From the NCBI GenBank assembly GCA_052266715.1, contig JBQPRB010000005.1: a stretch of DNA of 64,000 nucleotides, one strand, 5' to 3'. Origin of the DNA: Jeotgalibaca sp052266715 (lineage in GTDB: Bacteria; Bacillota; Bacilli; Lactobacillales; Aerococcaceae). A model generated the notes under the pieces. That model saw only the letters and a program-made list of their open reading frames with translations, was not told the DNA's origin and searched no databases. Shown here one piece after another: positions 1 to 9,396 of this stretch; position 1 is the first letter of the stretch; the number at the start of each line of letters is the position of its first letter. Made by a program: the position numbers and the translations under genes.

Positions 1-190
1 TGTAGTACGTGCATTTCATCCTTCAATCTTCACCTTATGCAGCCGCAAGGGTACACAATTGAACCTCTAGGAGGCGATGAAATGTTGACGCGGGTACACT
101 ATTTCCGCTGCATTATTTTACACGTCAGTTATCTTAACATAGTAATAGATAAGATGCAAGCTTTCCATCTAAGGAAAACTTTCGCCTAAT
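1..190 (-). promoter_or_regulatory. Probable ribosomal protein S4 (rpsD) autoregulatory leader
   Basis: No coding frame is convincing here. On the minus strand the RNA would contain ATGCAGC (plus positions 107-113) pairing with GCTGCAT (37-43), enclosing two copies of GTGTACCC (plus 49-56 and 92-99) around a small hairpin (CCTCTAG/GAGG region near 64-74). This resembles the Firmicute S4 leader, a pseudoknotted structure in rpsD mRNA bound by free S4. Known context: rpsD commonly lies divergently beside ezrA. The rpsD start codon itself would be left of position 1, so this is inferred from structure and neighbourhood only. Confidence 0.5.
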
Positions 191-200
191 CCACTGAGAC

Positions 201-233
201 TTGCTTTTTTTATAAAATTTTCTGTGCTATACT
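201..233 (+). promoter_or_regulatory. ezrA promoter (extended -10)
   Basis: TATACT at 228-233 preceded by TGC gives a good extended -10. A TTGCTT at 201-206 is the only -35-like hexamer, but its 21-bp spacing is too long, so the extended -10 probably carries the activity. Predicted start of transcription is about 240, some 60 nt before the ezrA start codon. Confidence 0.5.
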
Positions 234-302
234 GAATGATGATATTATGGTCAGCATGTCTTGGACAGTATGACAACAGTTGAGTAGATGGGGGATTCTT
301 AA

Positions 303-2039
303 ATGGACTTATTTTATTGGTTAGCGGGTATATTCATTGTCATTCTAGTTGGATATGGCGTCGTATACTATTTGAACCGTAAACAAGCGAATCGTATTAA
401 AGAAATTGATGATAAAAAACATAAAATGATGGCAATTCCGGTTGCGGACAATTTATATACTTTGAAAAATTTGAATTTAACAGGCCAAACAAAACGCACC
501 TATGAAAGTTGGCAAGCGACTTGGCAAACAATCACGCGTTTCCAATATCCTGAAATTGAGGCTGCGCTTGTGAGTGCAGAGCAAAGTATTCAACAATACA
601 ATTTCATTAAAGCAAAGCAAGCTATTGAAAACGCAGAAAAACTGATTCAAGAAACTGAAACGAGTGTTATCAAGGTAAACAAAGCGCTTGAAAAACTTTT
701 GGAAAGTGCGCAGGAAAACCGCAAAGAACTAGAAGAAAATCAAGAACGTTACAACAAAATCCGTAAACAACTCTTGGCTCATAGTTTTACTTTCGGACCA
801 GCAGTTGAAACACTTGAAAAGAACTTGAATTATATGGAGCTTGATTTCACAAAATTCAACTCTTTAACTAATGAAGGCGATCATATGGAAGCGAAAGAAG
901 TTCTGGATCGTATTGGCCAAGATTTAACAGTAATGGAAGAAGTAGTCGAAAAAATTCCTGAATTGAATAAACAAATCAAAGAAGAGTATGAAGAACAAAT
1001 TGCGGATTTACGCGAAGGCTACCAACGCTTGATTACAGAAAACTACGTTTTTGATAATGTGAATATCCCAGAGAAAATTGTGGAAATCGAAGATATCTTG
1101 AAAGAGGCAAAAGATTCTATTGCGTTGGCGGATATTGGAGAAGCACGCAAGAAAATGGATAAAGCCGAACGCGCGATTGAAAATACATATATCATCATGG
1201 AAAAGGAAATGGATGCAAAAGATTTTGTGGATCGCCACCAGTCGAACTTATCCCGTAAAATGGAACATGTCATGCAAAGTAACCGTTATGTGTTATTAGA
1301 GATTGATCGTGTCTCTCAAAACTTCTTCTTGAATCATAACGAGCTTGGTCGTTCCCAAGAATATGAAGAACAATTGCTTGCTGAAAACGAAGCTCTGCGT
1401 TACCATGATAAATTATTGGAAGAGCATCAGATTTCTTATTCTGCAACGAAAGCCCGTTATGAAAAAATGACTCAAAAACTGAGCCAAATTGATAAAGAAC
1501 AATCGGAATTAGTGGCAAAATTGAGTAATTTAAAGAATCGCGAGAAAGATGCGAAAGATGCTGTCGATTTGTTTGAGATGGATATGCGTAACATGAAGCG
1601 TACCTTGGAAAAACAACATTTGCCAGGCCTGACACCTGCTTACCTGGATCTTTTCTTTGCAGTTTCCCAGAGAATCGAAGAAATTTCAGCTAAATTAAAT
1701 CGCGTAAAAATCGATATGGAAGAAATCGAAAATCTGGTGGTCATGTGTGAAGAGGATATCCAACTATTGGATAAACGTACCGAAGAAATCCTCGACCAAG
1801 CTAACATGACTGAATCCTTGATTCAATATGCAAATCGTTACCGTGATAATCCAGAAGTTGAAGCAGCAACGCGTGAAGCACTCGACTTATTCCAAAATGC
1901 TTATGACTACGAAAATGCAATGAACGTCATGAAAAATATATTGAATAAAGTGGAACCAGGTGCTAGCAAAAAGGTTGAAGATAACTACTTGGAAGATAAA
2001 AATCGTCGTTCCTTTACACCGCAACAATCGACTAAATGA
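303..2039 (+). CDS. ezrA: Septation ring formation regulator EzrA
   Basis: 578 residues, close to the usual EzrA length of about 570. One N-terminal membrane segment (about residues 4-24) is followed by positively charged residues and then an almost wholly helical, coiled-coil-rich cytoplasmic part, the EzrA pattern of spectrin-like repeats. EzrA is known to bind FtsZ at the membrane, restrict Z-ring formation to mid-cell and link division with cell-wall synthesis. The start follows GGGGG at about 291-295. The gene stands alone: extended -10 promoter upstream and a hairpin terminator directly after the stop codon. Adjacency to a probable rpsD leader supports the call. Confidence 0.93.
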   Translation: MDLFYWLAGIFIVILVGYGVVYYLNRKQANRIKEIDDKKHKMMAIPVADNLYTLKNLNLTGQTKRTYESWQATWQTITRFQYPEIEAALVSAEQSIQQYNFIKAKQAIENAEKLIQETETSVIKVNKALEKLLESAQENRKELEENQERYNKIRKQLLAHSFTFGPAVETLEKNLNYMELDFTKFNSLTNEGDHMEAKEVLDRIGQDLTVMEEVVEKIPELNKQIKEEYEEQIADLREGYQRLITENYVFDNVNIPEKIVEIEDILKEAKDSIALADIGEARKKMDKAERAIENTYIIMEKEMDAKDFVDRHQSNLSRKMEHVMQSNRYVLLEIDRVSQNFFLNHNELGRSQEYEEQLLAENEALRYHDKLLEEHQISYSATKARYEKMTQKLSQIDKEQSELVAKLSNLKNREKDAKDAVDLFEMDMRNMKRTLEKQHLPGLTPAYLDLFFAVSQRIEEISAKLNRVKIDMEEIENLVVMCEEDIQLLDKRTEEILDQANMTESLIQYANRYRDNPEVEAATREALDLFQNAYDYENAMNVMKNILNKVEPGASKKVEDNYLEDKNRRSFTPQQSTK

Positions 2040-2047
2040 TGAATAGG

Positions 2048-2082
2048 GCTGAGACATTAATTTTATGTCTCAGCTTTAACTT
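2048..2082 (+). terminator. Intrinsic terminator after ezrA
   Basis: GCTGAGACAT (2048-2057) pairs with ATGTCTCAGC (2065-2074), followed by an interrupted T run. Its stem is nearly the same as that of the terminator after the cold-shock gene at 11168. Confidence 0.75.
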
Positions 2083-2110
2083 TGTAAAAAATTACAGAAA
2101 GAGTGAAATA

Positions 2111-3250
2111 ATGATTTATTTTGATAACAGCGCAACGACGCCCATCTTCCCTGAAGCATTGGATACATATATAAAAGTTAGCCAGGCCATTACCGGCAAT
2201 CCCTCAAGTTTGCACAAATTGGGAGTGATGGCTGACCAGTTGCTTCAACAATCCCGTAAACAAGTAGCTGACTTATTGAACGTAACACCGAAGGAAATAT
2301 TTTTTACAAGCGGTGGAACAGAAGGGGACAATTGGGTCATAAAAGGAACAGCTATTGAAAAAGCGGTCTATGGGAAGCATCTGATCACCTCAGCCGTTGA
2401 ACATCCCGCGGTTTCCAAAACGATGCAACAACTCAAAAAGTTGGGTTTTGAAATAACAGTCATTCCGGTTGATGAAGCGGGTGTCGTATCCGCAAGTGAT
2501 GTAAAAGAGGCGATTCGCGAAGATACCATCCTGGTTTCGTTGATGGCAATAAATAACGAAGTAGGCGCCATCCAACCGATAAGGGAAGTCGGAGATATTT
2601 TGGAAGACTATCCCACTATTCACTATCATGTTGATGCCGTACAAGGGTTGACGGAATTCGACACGGTCATTCAGCATCCACGTATTGATTTCTTGGTTCT
2701 TTCCGCTCATAAATTCCGCGGTCCCAAAGGTGTCGGTATTGTTTACCATAAAGCTGGGAAGCGCATCGCCTCCCTCTTGACAGGTGGTGGGCAGGAATCC
2801 GGAGAACGTAGCTCAACCGAAAATGTTCCCGGTATTGCCGCAACCGCCAAAGCTTTGCGCATGGCTTTGGAAAAGCGGAACACCGCACACCAATCGGAAC
2901 TTACGCTCAAAAACCATTTAATGTCATTTTTACAATCATATGATGATGTTAAAATTTTCAGTACGGCTGAAGGTGCATCACACATCTTGTGCTTTGCCAT
3001 GAAAGATGTTCGTGGTGAAGTCATGGTCCATGCTTTTGAGAATGAAAACATTATTCTTTCCACGACCAGTGCATGCTCCAGTAAAAAAGGGGATGTCCCT
3101 GCTACATTGGAAGCCATGCACGTTCCGAGCGAATGGTCCCGTTGTGCAGTCCGCATCAGTTTATCGTCGGAAAATACGCTGGCAGAAGTAGAAACATTTA
3201 AATCCGTATTCGCTCAATTACATACAAAATTCAAAAAAATTCAGAAATAA
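2111..3250 (+). CDS. Cysteine desulfurase (NifS/IscS family) paired with ThiI
   Basis: 379 residues from the ATG at 2111. The same frame is open to 2036, but that part runs through the terminator and lacks a ribosome binding site, whereas AAAGAGTGA precedes 2111. It is a PLP enzyme that takes sulfur from cysteine onto its own cysteine. Visible: the FDNSATT start, the PLP-binding lysine in SAHK (Lys201) and the active-site cysteine in TSACSS (Cys322). thiI begins 15 nt downstream, so its likely job is to feed ThiI for 4-thiouridine in tRNA, as NifZ does in B. subtilis. A paralogue at 28111 sits near mnmA. Confidence 0.9.
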   Translation: MIYFDNSATTPIFPEALDTYIKVSQAITGNPSSLHKLGVMADQLLQQSRKQVADLLNVTPKEIFFTSGGTEGDNWVIKGTAIEKAVYGKHLITSAVEHPAVSKTMQQLKKLGFEITVIPVDEAGVVSASDVKEAIREDTILVSLMAINNEVGAIQPIREVGDILEDYPTIHYHVDAVQGLTEFDTVIQHPRIDFLVLSAHKFRGPKGVGIVYHKAGKRIASLLTGGGQESGERSSTENVPGIAATAKALRMALEKRNTAHQSELTLKNHLMSFLQSYDDVKIFSTAEGASHILCFAMKDVRGEVMVHAFENENIILSTTSACSSKKGDVPATLEAMHVPSEWSRCAVRISLSSENTLAEVETFKSVFAQLHTKFKKIQK

Positions 3251-3264
3251 GAAAGGAACTATCC

Positions 3265-4473
3265 ATGGAAACACGTATTCAAATCCGCTTTGGTGAGCTC
3301 TCGACTAAAGGTAAAAATAAAAAAAGATTCATCCAAAAATTATCTCAAAATATCCGGGCAGCGACTCATGACTTTCCGCAGATTAAAATTCATGCGGAGC
3401 ACGATTTCATTTTCTTGAACTTAAATGACGCTGAAGAGGCAGTAATTATTGAACGCCTGCAAGATATTTTCGGGATTCAAAATTTCTCGCCAGTTTATGT
3501 CGTGCCACGTGACTTTGAAACCGCACGTACTTTCATTATTGATTTAATGAAAAAACTAGACACAGAAAATAAAACATTCAAAATAGCAACGCGCCGTTCC
3601 GACCATTCTTATGAACACGATACGAACTGGTTGAATGCTGAATTTGGGGCAGCCGTTTTGCAAAATATTCCCAATATCACCGTTCAAGTGAAAAAACCCG
3701 ATATCACCGTTCGCGTTGATGTTAAAAATGAAAACTTCCTGATCAGTACGGAAACTTACCAAGGAGCAGGAGGGTTACCAGTTGGTTCAAGTGGCCGGGG
3801 TATCTTAATGTTATCGGGTGGTATTGACTCGCCAGTTGCAGGGTATTTAGCAATGAAGCGGGGCGTTGAAATTGAAGCTCTTCACTTCCACAGCCCTCCG
3901 TATACAAGTCCACAAGCTTTGAAAAAAGCTAAAGATTTAACAGCGAAATTAACCCGTTTTTCAGGTTCTATTCAATTTATCGAAGTACCGTTTACCGAAA
4001 TTCAGGAAGAAATAAAAGCGAAAATTCCTGAGGGATATGGTATGACGGTTACGCGTCGCATGATGCTTCGTATTACGGATGCTATCCGGGAACAACGGAA
4101 AGCCTTGGCAATTTTTAACGGTGAAAGCTTGGGCCAAGTTGCTTCACAAACGTTGGAAAGTATGGTGGCAATCAATGCCGTTACTTCAACGCCAATTATC
4201 CGCCCAGTAGCCACAATGGATAAAAATGAAATCATCGATATCGCGCAAAAAATCGATACATTTGATTTATCAATCCAGCCGTTTGAAGATTGCTGTACCA
4301 TTTTTGCACCGGCTGCTCCAAAAACGAAACCGCATTTGGATAAAGTTAACAGGTTCGAAGGAAATATGGATATTGAAGGTTTGGTTGCGCGTGCCGTTGC
4401 TGGCATTGTGGTAACCCGCATTAGCCAGGAAACACTCATTGAGGAAGAAACTTTGTTCAGTAGTTTATTATAA
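3265..4473 (+). CDS. thiI: tRNA 4-thiouridine synthetase ThiI
   Basis: 402 residues, the usual size for ThiI without a C-terminal rhodanese domain. An N-terminal ferredoxin-like/THUMP RNA-binding region (about 1-165) leads to the PP-loop SGGIDSP (184-190), which adenylates U8 of tRNA. Adjacent cysteines 343-344 (EDCC) occupy the place of the conserved ThiI cysteine. The sulfur donor is expected to be the desulfurase encoded just upstream in the same unit. The start is preceded by GAAAGGAA. With no rhodanese domain, persulfide transfer must go directly from the desulfurase, as known for Bacillus-type ThiI; a role in thiamine synthesis is not implied. Confidence 0.95.
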   Translation: METRIQIRFGELSTKGKNKKRFIQKLSQNIRAATHDFPQIKIHAEHDFIFLNLNDAEEAVIIERLQDIFGIQNFSPVYVVPRDFETARTFIIDLMKKLDTENKTFKIATRRSDHSYEHDTNWLNAEFGAAVLQNIPNITVQVKKPDITVRVDVKNENFLISTETYQGAGGLPVGSSGRGILMLSGGIDSPVAGYLAMKRGVEIEALHFHSPPYTSPQALKKAKDLTAKLTRFSGSIQFIEVPFTEIQEEIKAKIPEGYGMTVTRRMMLRITDAIREQRKALAIFNGESLGQVASQTLESMVAINAVTSTPIIRPVATMDKNEIIDIAQKIDTFDLSIQPFEDCCTIFAPAAPKTKPHLDKVNRFEGNMDIEGLVARAVAGIVVTRISQETLIEEETLFSSLL

Positions 4474-4486
4474 TAAATCATATCGC

Positions 4487-4514
4487 TTACTTTTCCACTT
4501 AACATTGGTATAAT
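4487..4514 (+). promoter_or_regulatory. tpx promoter
   Basis: TATAAT at 4509-4514 preceded by TGG (extended -10), with TTACTT at 4487-4492 and a 16-bp spacer. It lies between thiI and tpx, so tpx is probably transcribed on its own. Confidence 0.65.
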
Positions 4515-4544
4515 GAAGATATCAAATTAATAGGAGGAATAAGG

Positions 4545-5036
4545 ATGGAAATTACAGTAAAAGGTAAACCAACATTAGTAGAAGGTCCATTGCCAGCTGT
4601 AGGGGATGTTGTTTCAACTTTCTCTTTGAAAAATATTAAGGGTGAAACAGTTACAGACGAAACAATTAAAGGTCAAGTGACTATTTTGAGCGTATTCCCA
4701 GACATCGCGACAAGTGTATGTGATCAACAAACACGTTCCTTCAACGAGGTAGCATCCAACATCGAAGGCATTCGTTTAGTGAATGTTTCTAAAAATACAG
4801 CAGAAGAATTAAATGAATGGTGTGCTGCAAAAGGTTTGGATATCGATATGTGGACTGATACAGACGGTGAATTTGCTAAAGCATTTGGTGTTTTGATGCC
4901 AGAATTGGATAAATTAGCGCGTAGTGTATTTGTCTTAACAGAAGATAATGAAGTAGCATACCGTGAATTGGTTCCGGAAATGGCTGAAGAACCAAATTAC
5001 GATGCAGCAGTAGAAGCTGCAAAAGATTTACTTTAA
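4545..5036 (+). CDS. tpx: Thiol peroxidase Tpx
   Basis: 163 residues, typical of Tpx, an atypical two-cysteine peroxiredoxin that reduces hydrogen and alkyl peroxides in the cytoplasm using thioredoxin. The peroxidatic cysteine is in TSVCD (Cys59) and the resolving cysteine in NEWC (Cys93), both at the expected positions. AGGAGGAATAAGG precedes the ATG. It has its own strong promoter and is followed immediately by the valS leader. I see no PerR- or Spx-like site that I would defend. Confidence 0.93.
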   Translation: MEITVKGKPTLVEGPLPAVGDVVSTFSLKNIKGETVTDETIKGQVTILSVFPDIATSVCDQQTRSFNEVASNIEGIRLVNVSKNTAEELNEWCAAKGLDIDMWTDTDGEFAKAFGVLMPELDKLARSVFVLTEDNEVAYRELVPEMAEEPNYDAAVEAAKDLL

Positions 5037-5062
5037 AATTTTGGGTTTTGATGGTAGACTAT

Positions 5063-5315
5063 TGGAGAGAAAAATGCGATTGAACTGGGAAGAGTAATCG
5101 CAGCACGGTTACATAGCGAGAAAAGCGGATGGTGAAAGCTTTTTTAACCGGCTGGATGAAGGTAGCCCAGGAGCAAGTGGGATGAAGGCAGTGCTGTGTA
5201 GTCCTACTCGGAGATAGCTCCGTTATCAAAACGAGACATGGGATTATTATGCCCATAAACTCAGGTGGTACCACGAAATTTATTCGTCCTGCAATTTTGC
5301 AGGGCGATTTTTTTG
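5063..5315 (+). promoter_or_regulatory. T-box riboswitch leader of valS
   Basis: This holds the T-box sequence GGTGGTACCACG (5265-5276), whose TGGT would pair with the acceptor end of a tRNA with discriminator A, as in tRNA-Val. Stem I is bounded by CTGGG (about 5075-5079) and CCCAG; the specifier loop has AGAGTA on one strand and GAAGGTAG on the other, in which GTA (5162-5164) reads as a valine codon. An intrinsic terminator ends the leader. Uncharged tRNA-Val should stabilise the antiterminator and allow valS expression. No strong promoter is obvious upstream (weak TAGACT at 5055). Confidence 0.9.
5285..5315 (+). terminator. T-box terminator of valS leader
   Basis: CGTCCTGC (5285-5292) pairs with GCAGGGCG (5299-5306), followed by a run of T. 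Its 5' arm follows the T-box sequence closely, as expected for the regulated terminator. Confidence 0.85.
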
Positions 5316-5389
5316 TTTAAAGCGGCGTTTATTCCACCAAATTGACGCCACCACTGCATTTCATTTAAACACGAGAGAGGAATGAAAGT

Positions 5390-8035
5390 ATGTCACAGTT
5401 AGACCAAATGTCTACAAAATACCAACCGCAAGAAGTTGAAAAAGGAAAATATAAAAAATGGGTGGAGTCCAAATTATTCCGTCCAAGCGGAAATAAAGAT
5501 GCGAAACCCTACTCCATCGTTATCCCGCCTCCAAACGTTACAGGACGTTTGCACTTGGGTCACGCGTGGGACGTTACTTTGCAAGATATGTTGATTCGGA
5601 TGAAACGCATGCAAGGGTATGACACATTGTGGTTGCCGGGAATGGACCATGCAGGTATCGCAACCCAAGCAAAAGTTGAAGCTAAACTTGCTGAAGACGG
5701 TATTTCCCGTCATGATTTAGGACGCGAAGCTTTTGTCGATAAGGTTTGGGAATGGAAGGAAGATTATGCTGGCTTCATCCGCGACCAATGGGAAAAAATG
5801 GGGATTTCCGTTGACTATGAACGCGAACGATTCACTTTGGATGACGGATTGTCGGACGCCGTTCGCAAAGTGTTTGTAACCCTTTATGAAAAAGGCTTGA
5901 TTTACCGCGGTGCTTATTTGATCAACTGGGATCCAAAAGCGCAAACAGCATTGTCGGATATCGAAGTCATCCATAAAGATGTAAATGGTGCTTTCTACCA
6001 CTTCCGTTACCCACTGACTGATGGTTCTGACTTCGTTGAATTGGCAACGACACGTCCCGAAACAATGTTGGGAGATACAGCAGTAGCCGTTCACCCTGAA
6101 GACGAGCGTTATGCTCACTTAATCGGAAAAACAATTATGTTACCGTTGATGAATCGTGAAATTCCAATTATTGCCGATGACTACGTTGATAAAGATTTCG
6201 GAACCGGCGTTGTTAAAATTACACCAGCCCATGATCCAAATGACTTTGAGGTAGGTTTGCGTCATAACTTGCCCCAAATCAATGTTATGAACAACGATGC
6301 GACAATGAATGCAGAAGCGGGTAAATACGAAGGTATGGATCGCTTCGAAGCACGCAAAGCTGTTGTTAAAGATATGGATGCAGAAGGTTTCTTGGTTAAG
6401 GTTGAAGAGATGGTCCACAGTGTTGGTCACTCTGAGCGTACTGATGTGGTGGTCGAACCGCTTATTTCGACACAATGGTTTGTAAAAATGGCACCTCTTG
6501 CTGAAAAAGCAATCGAAAATCAAGGTACGGATGATAAAGTATCGTTCTTCCCGGAACGTTTCGAAAATACGTTTACACGCTGGATGGAAAACATCCATGA
6601 CTGGGTTATTTCCCGTCAACTATGGTGGGGACACCGTATTCCTGCTTGGTACCATAAAGAAACTGGCGAAATGTATGTTGGCATGGAAGACCCAACCGAT
6701 ATCGAAAATTGGGAACAAGACCCAGACGTATTGGACACATGGTTCAGTTCTGCCCTATGGCCATTTTCAACAATGGGTTGGCCGGATGAGGAATCAGAAG
6801 ACTTCAAACGGTATTTCCCGACTAGCACATTAGTAACGGGTTATGACATTATTTCCTTCTGGGTAAGCCGGATGATTTTCCAATCTTTGGAATTTACTGA
6901 AAAACGCCCATTTGAAAATGTGTTGATTCATGGTTTGATTCGTGATGAACAAGGCCGTAAGATGAGTAAATCCCTAGGTAACGGAATTGATCCAATGGAT
7001 GTTATTGATCAATATGGTGCTGATGCTTTGCGTTGGTTCCTATCAAATGGTTCCTCCCCAGGACAAGACGTGCGTTTCAGTTATGAAAAAATGGATGCAT
7101 CATGGAACTTCATCAATAAAATATGGAACGCAAGCCGTTATGTATTGATGAACCTTGACGGATTAACCTATGATCAAATTGATTTAACAGGTGAGAAAAC
7201 ATTGGCTGACCAATGGATTCTGTCTAAATTGAACCGTACGATTGCGAAAGCAACCGAATTATTTGAGAAATTTGAATTTGGTGAAGCCGGTAAATTGCTC
7301 TATCACTTTATTTGGGATGAGTACTGTGACTGGTACATCGAAATGACCAAAGAAGTGCTTCAAGGTGATAACGAAGCGGCTAAATTGACAGCGCGTAGCA
7401 TCTTGGCACATGTATTGGACAACATTCTGCGTTTGTTGCATCCAATCATGCCTTTCGTTACAGAAGAAATTTGGCAAAATGCACCACATCAAGGTGATTC
7501 AATCGTGGTCGCTGAGTATCCAGTTGCGGATGCAAATTTGGTCGACGATGCAGCGGAAACGGCCATGGACAAATTGATAGGTTTGATTCGTGGAGTACGG
7601 AATATCCGTAATGAAATGAATACACCATTATCGAAGAAAGTACCAATGCAGATCAATGTAAATGATGATGCAACAGAAAACATTTTCACTGCGAACGAAG
7701 CTTATATCATCCGCTTCTGTAATCCAGAAAGCTTGGAAATCGGCCAAAATCTGGAAACAACGGAAGAGGCTGTTACAGCGATTATTTCTGGTGGGGAAGT
7801 ACGGATGCCATTAGCAGGCTTGATTAAACTGGAAGACGAAATTATTCGTTTGGAAGGCGAAGCAGAGAAGCTTGCAAAAGAAGTGGACCGGGTTGTAAAA
7901 AAACTGGGTAATGAAAAATTCGTAAGCAAAGCACCTGAAGCTGTTGTTGCAGGTGAACGTGCAAAAGAAAAAGATTACCGAGAAAAATTGGCGACTGTCA
8001 ACGAACGCATCGCTAGCTTAAAAGCACAATTATAA
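5390..8035 (+). CDS. valS: Valyl-tRNA synthetase
   Basis: 881 residues, normal for class I ValRS. It charges tRNA-Val with valine using ATP. The nucleotide-binding HLGH motif is at residues 55-58 and KMSKS at 524-528. Between them lies the CP1 editing insert, and the last 70 residues form the ValRS C-terminal coiled coil, rich in lysine and glutamate. The start follows GAGAGGAATGAAAGT. Expression is under the valine T-box leader immediately upstream, and a terminator follows the stop codon, so valS is largely monocistronic. Confidence 0.98.
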   Translation: MSQLDQMSTKYQPQEVEKGKYKKWVESKLFRPSGNKDAKPYSIVIPPPNVTGRLHLGHAWDVTLQDMLIRMKRMQGYDTLWLPGMDHAGIATQAKVEAKLAEDGISRHDLGREAFVDKVWEWKEDYAGFIRDQWEKMGISVDYERERFTLDDGLSDAVRKVFVTLYEKGLIYRGAYLINWDPKAQTALSDIEVIHKDVNGAFYHFRYPLTDGSDFVELATTRPETMLGDTAVAVHPEDERYAHLIGKTIMLPLMNREIPIIADDYVDKDFGTGVVKITPAHDPNDFEVGLRHNLPQINVMNNDATMNAEAGKYEGMDRFEARKAVVKDMDAEGFLVKVEEMVHSVGHSERTDVVVEPLISTQWFVKMAPLAEKAIENQGTDDKVSFFPERFENTFTRWMENIHDWVISRQLWWGHRIPAWYHKETGEMYVGMEDPTDIENWEQDPDVLDTWFSSALWPFSTMGWPDEESEDFKRYFPTSTLVTGYDIISFWVSRMIFQSLEFTEKRPFENVLIHGLIRDEQGRKMSKSLGNGIDPMDVIDQYGADALRWFLSNGSSPGQDVRFSYEKMDASWNFINKIWNASRYVLMNLDGLTYDQIDLTGEKTLADQWILSKLNRTIAKATELFEKFEFGEAGKLLYHFIWDEYCDWYIEMTKEVLQGDNEAAKLTARSILAHVLDNILRLLHPIMPFVTEEIWQNAPHQGDSIVVAEYPVADANLVDDAAETAMDKLIGLIRGVRNIRNEMNTPLSKKVPMQINVNDDATENIFTANEAYIIRFCNPESLEIGQNLETTEEAVTAIISGGEVRMPLAGLIKLEDEIIRLEGEAEKLAKEVDRVVKKLGNEKFVSKAPEAVVAGERAKEKDYREKLATVNERIASLKAQL

Positions 8036-8045
8036 AAATGATGAA

Positions 8046-8077
8046 GATGGCTGAGAAGTATTCCCAGCCATCTTTTT
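8046..8077 (+). terminator. Intrinsic terminator after valS
   Basis: GATGGCTG (8046-8053) pairs with CAGCCATC (8065-8072), followed by TTTTT. It separates valS from folC, though folC begins only 16 nt later, so read-through may supply folC. Confidence 0.8.
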
Positions 8078-8092
8078 GCAAAGGGTGGAAGC

Positions 8093-9394
8093 ATGTTTAC
8101 AACTTATGAAGAAGCAATGAACTGGATTCATACCCGTAAAGGAATGGGGCCTAAACCAGGAATAAAACGAATGGAATGGCTAATGGAGAAATTAGACCAT
8201 CCCGAGAAAAAGTTTCCGGCCATTCATATTGCCGGAACCAATGGGAAGGGGTCTACTGTTGCGTATTTAACCAGCTTGTTTAAAGCCTCTGGACACACCG
8301 TGGGAAGCTTCACATCACCGCATATTATGCGTTTCAATGAGCGAATCAGTATAAATGGGGAACAGATTTCCGACAATGCAGTTTTGGAATTGGCGAATGC
8401 GATTCAACCACTGTACGCTGAAATTTCGGAAACGGAGTTAGGTCCTTTAACAGAGTTCGAAGTGGTGACGGCGATGATGTTTCTTCATTTTGCCCGCATT
8501 CAACCAGATGTTGTCTTGCTGGAAGTAGGATTGGGTGGCTTATTCGACAGTACGAATGTAGCTGCACCGAAACTGACCATGATTACGACAATCGGAATGG
8601 ATCATTTGCAGATACTTGGAAATACGATAGAAGAAATTGCCTTTCAAAAAGCAGGTATCATCAAAAACGGTGTACCACTGGTGATCGGGAATATCCAGGG
8701 TGCTGCCAAAAAAGTCATTTTAGACATGGCAAAAGAGAAAAAAAGTCCTGTTTTGGCTTATCAAGATGATTTCATTGCCGTGAATCAGCCGACTACCAGA
8801 GACTTCCATGAACACTTCGATTTTAAAGCGCCCGAATTAAAATTGGATGACATCGAAATTGCTTTGATGGGCCATCACCAAATCGACAATGCAGCAACAG
8901 CACTCATGGCCTTTATGACATTCTGTAAGGCCCAAAAATTAAACTATTCAGAAAAGACGATTTTGGCCGGCTTCCGCCAAGCCTTTTGGCCAGTTCGAAT
9001 GGAGATTATCTCGCAGGATCCTTTTATCATCCTGGATGGCGCTCATAACGAACCGGCAATGGCCGTATTGCTGGATGCCATCAATACGAATTTTTCCGAT
9101 AAAAAAATAAAAGTCCTGTTTGCGGCACTCACAACCAAGGAACTTGAAAAAATAGGCCCTTGGTTAATGCGTATTCCTAATCACGATATTCATTTAACGA
9201 CCTTTGATTTTCCACTGGTCGCAACATTGAAAGATTTAAAAGAACGCCTTGGCGTTTCTGATGCAACTTACCATGAAGATTGGAAAAAAACACTGACACA
9301 ATTAAAAGGAAAATTAGCCTCAGATGAAATTTTGTTGGTGACGGGATCCTTATACTTCTTATCCGAAGTACGCCACTTTCTTATGGAGGGATAG
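8093..9394 (+). CDS. folC: Bifunctional folylpolyglutamate/dihydrofolate synthase
   Basis: 433 residues. FolC adds glutamate to dihydropteroate and to folates in an ATP-dependent ligase reaction of the Mur ligase type. The ATP-binding loop GTNGKGS is at residues 48-54 and a conserved substrate loop SFTSPH follows; DGAHN near residue 339 is typical of the family. The start has AAGGGTGG upstream. folC follows valS, as in B. subtilis (valS-folC), and a HAD hydrolase starts 2 nt after its stop codon, so the two are co-transcribed. Confidence 0.95.
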   Translation: MFTTYEEAMNWIHTRKGMGPKPGIKRMEWLMEKLDHPEKKFPAIHIAGTNGKGSTVAYLTSLFKASGHTVGSFTSPHIMRFNERISINGEQISDNAVLELANAIQPLYAEISETELGPLTEFEVVTAMMFLHFARIQPDVVLLEVGLGGLFDSTNVAAPKLTMITTIGMDHLQILGNTIEEIAFQKAGIIKNGVPLVIGNIQGAAKKVILDMAKEKKSPVLAYQDDFIAVNQPTTRDFHEHFDFKAPELKLDDIEIALMGHHQIDNAATALMAFMTFCKAQKLNYSEKTILAGFRQAFWPVRMEIISQDPFIILDGAHNEPAMAVLLDAINTNFSDKKIKVLFAALTTKELEKIGPWLMRIPNHDIHLTTFDFPLVATLKDLKERLGVSDATYHEDWKKTLTQLKGKLASDEILLVTGSLYFLSEVRHFLMEG

Positions 9395-9396
9395 AC

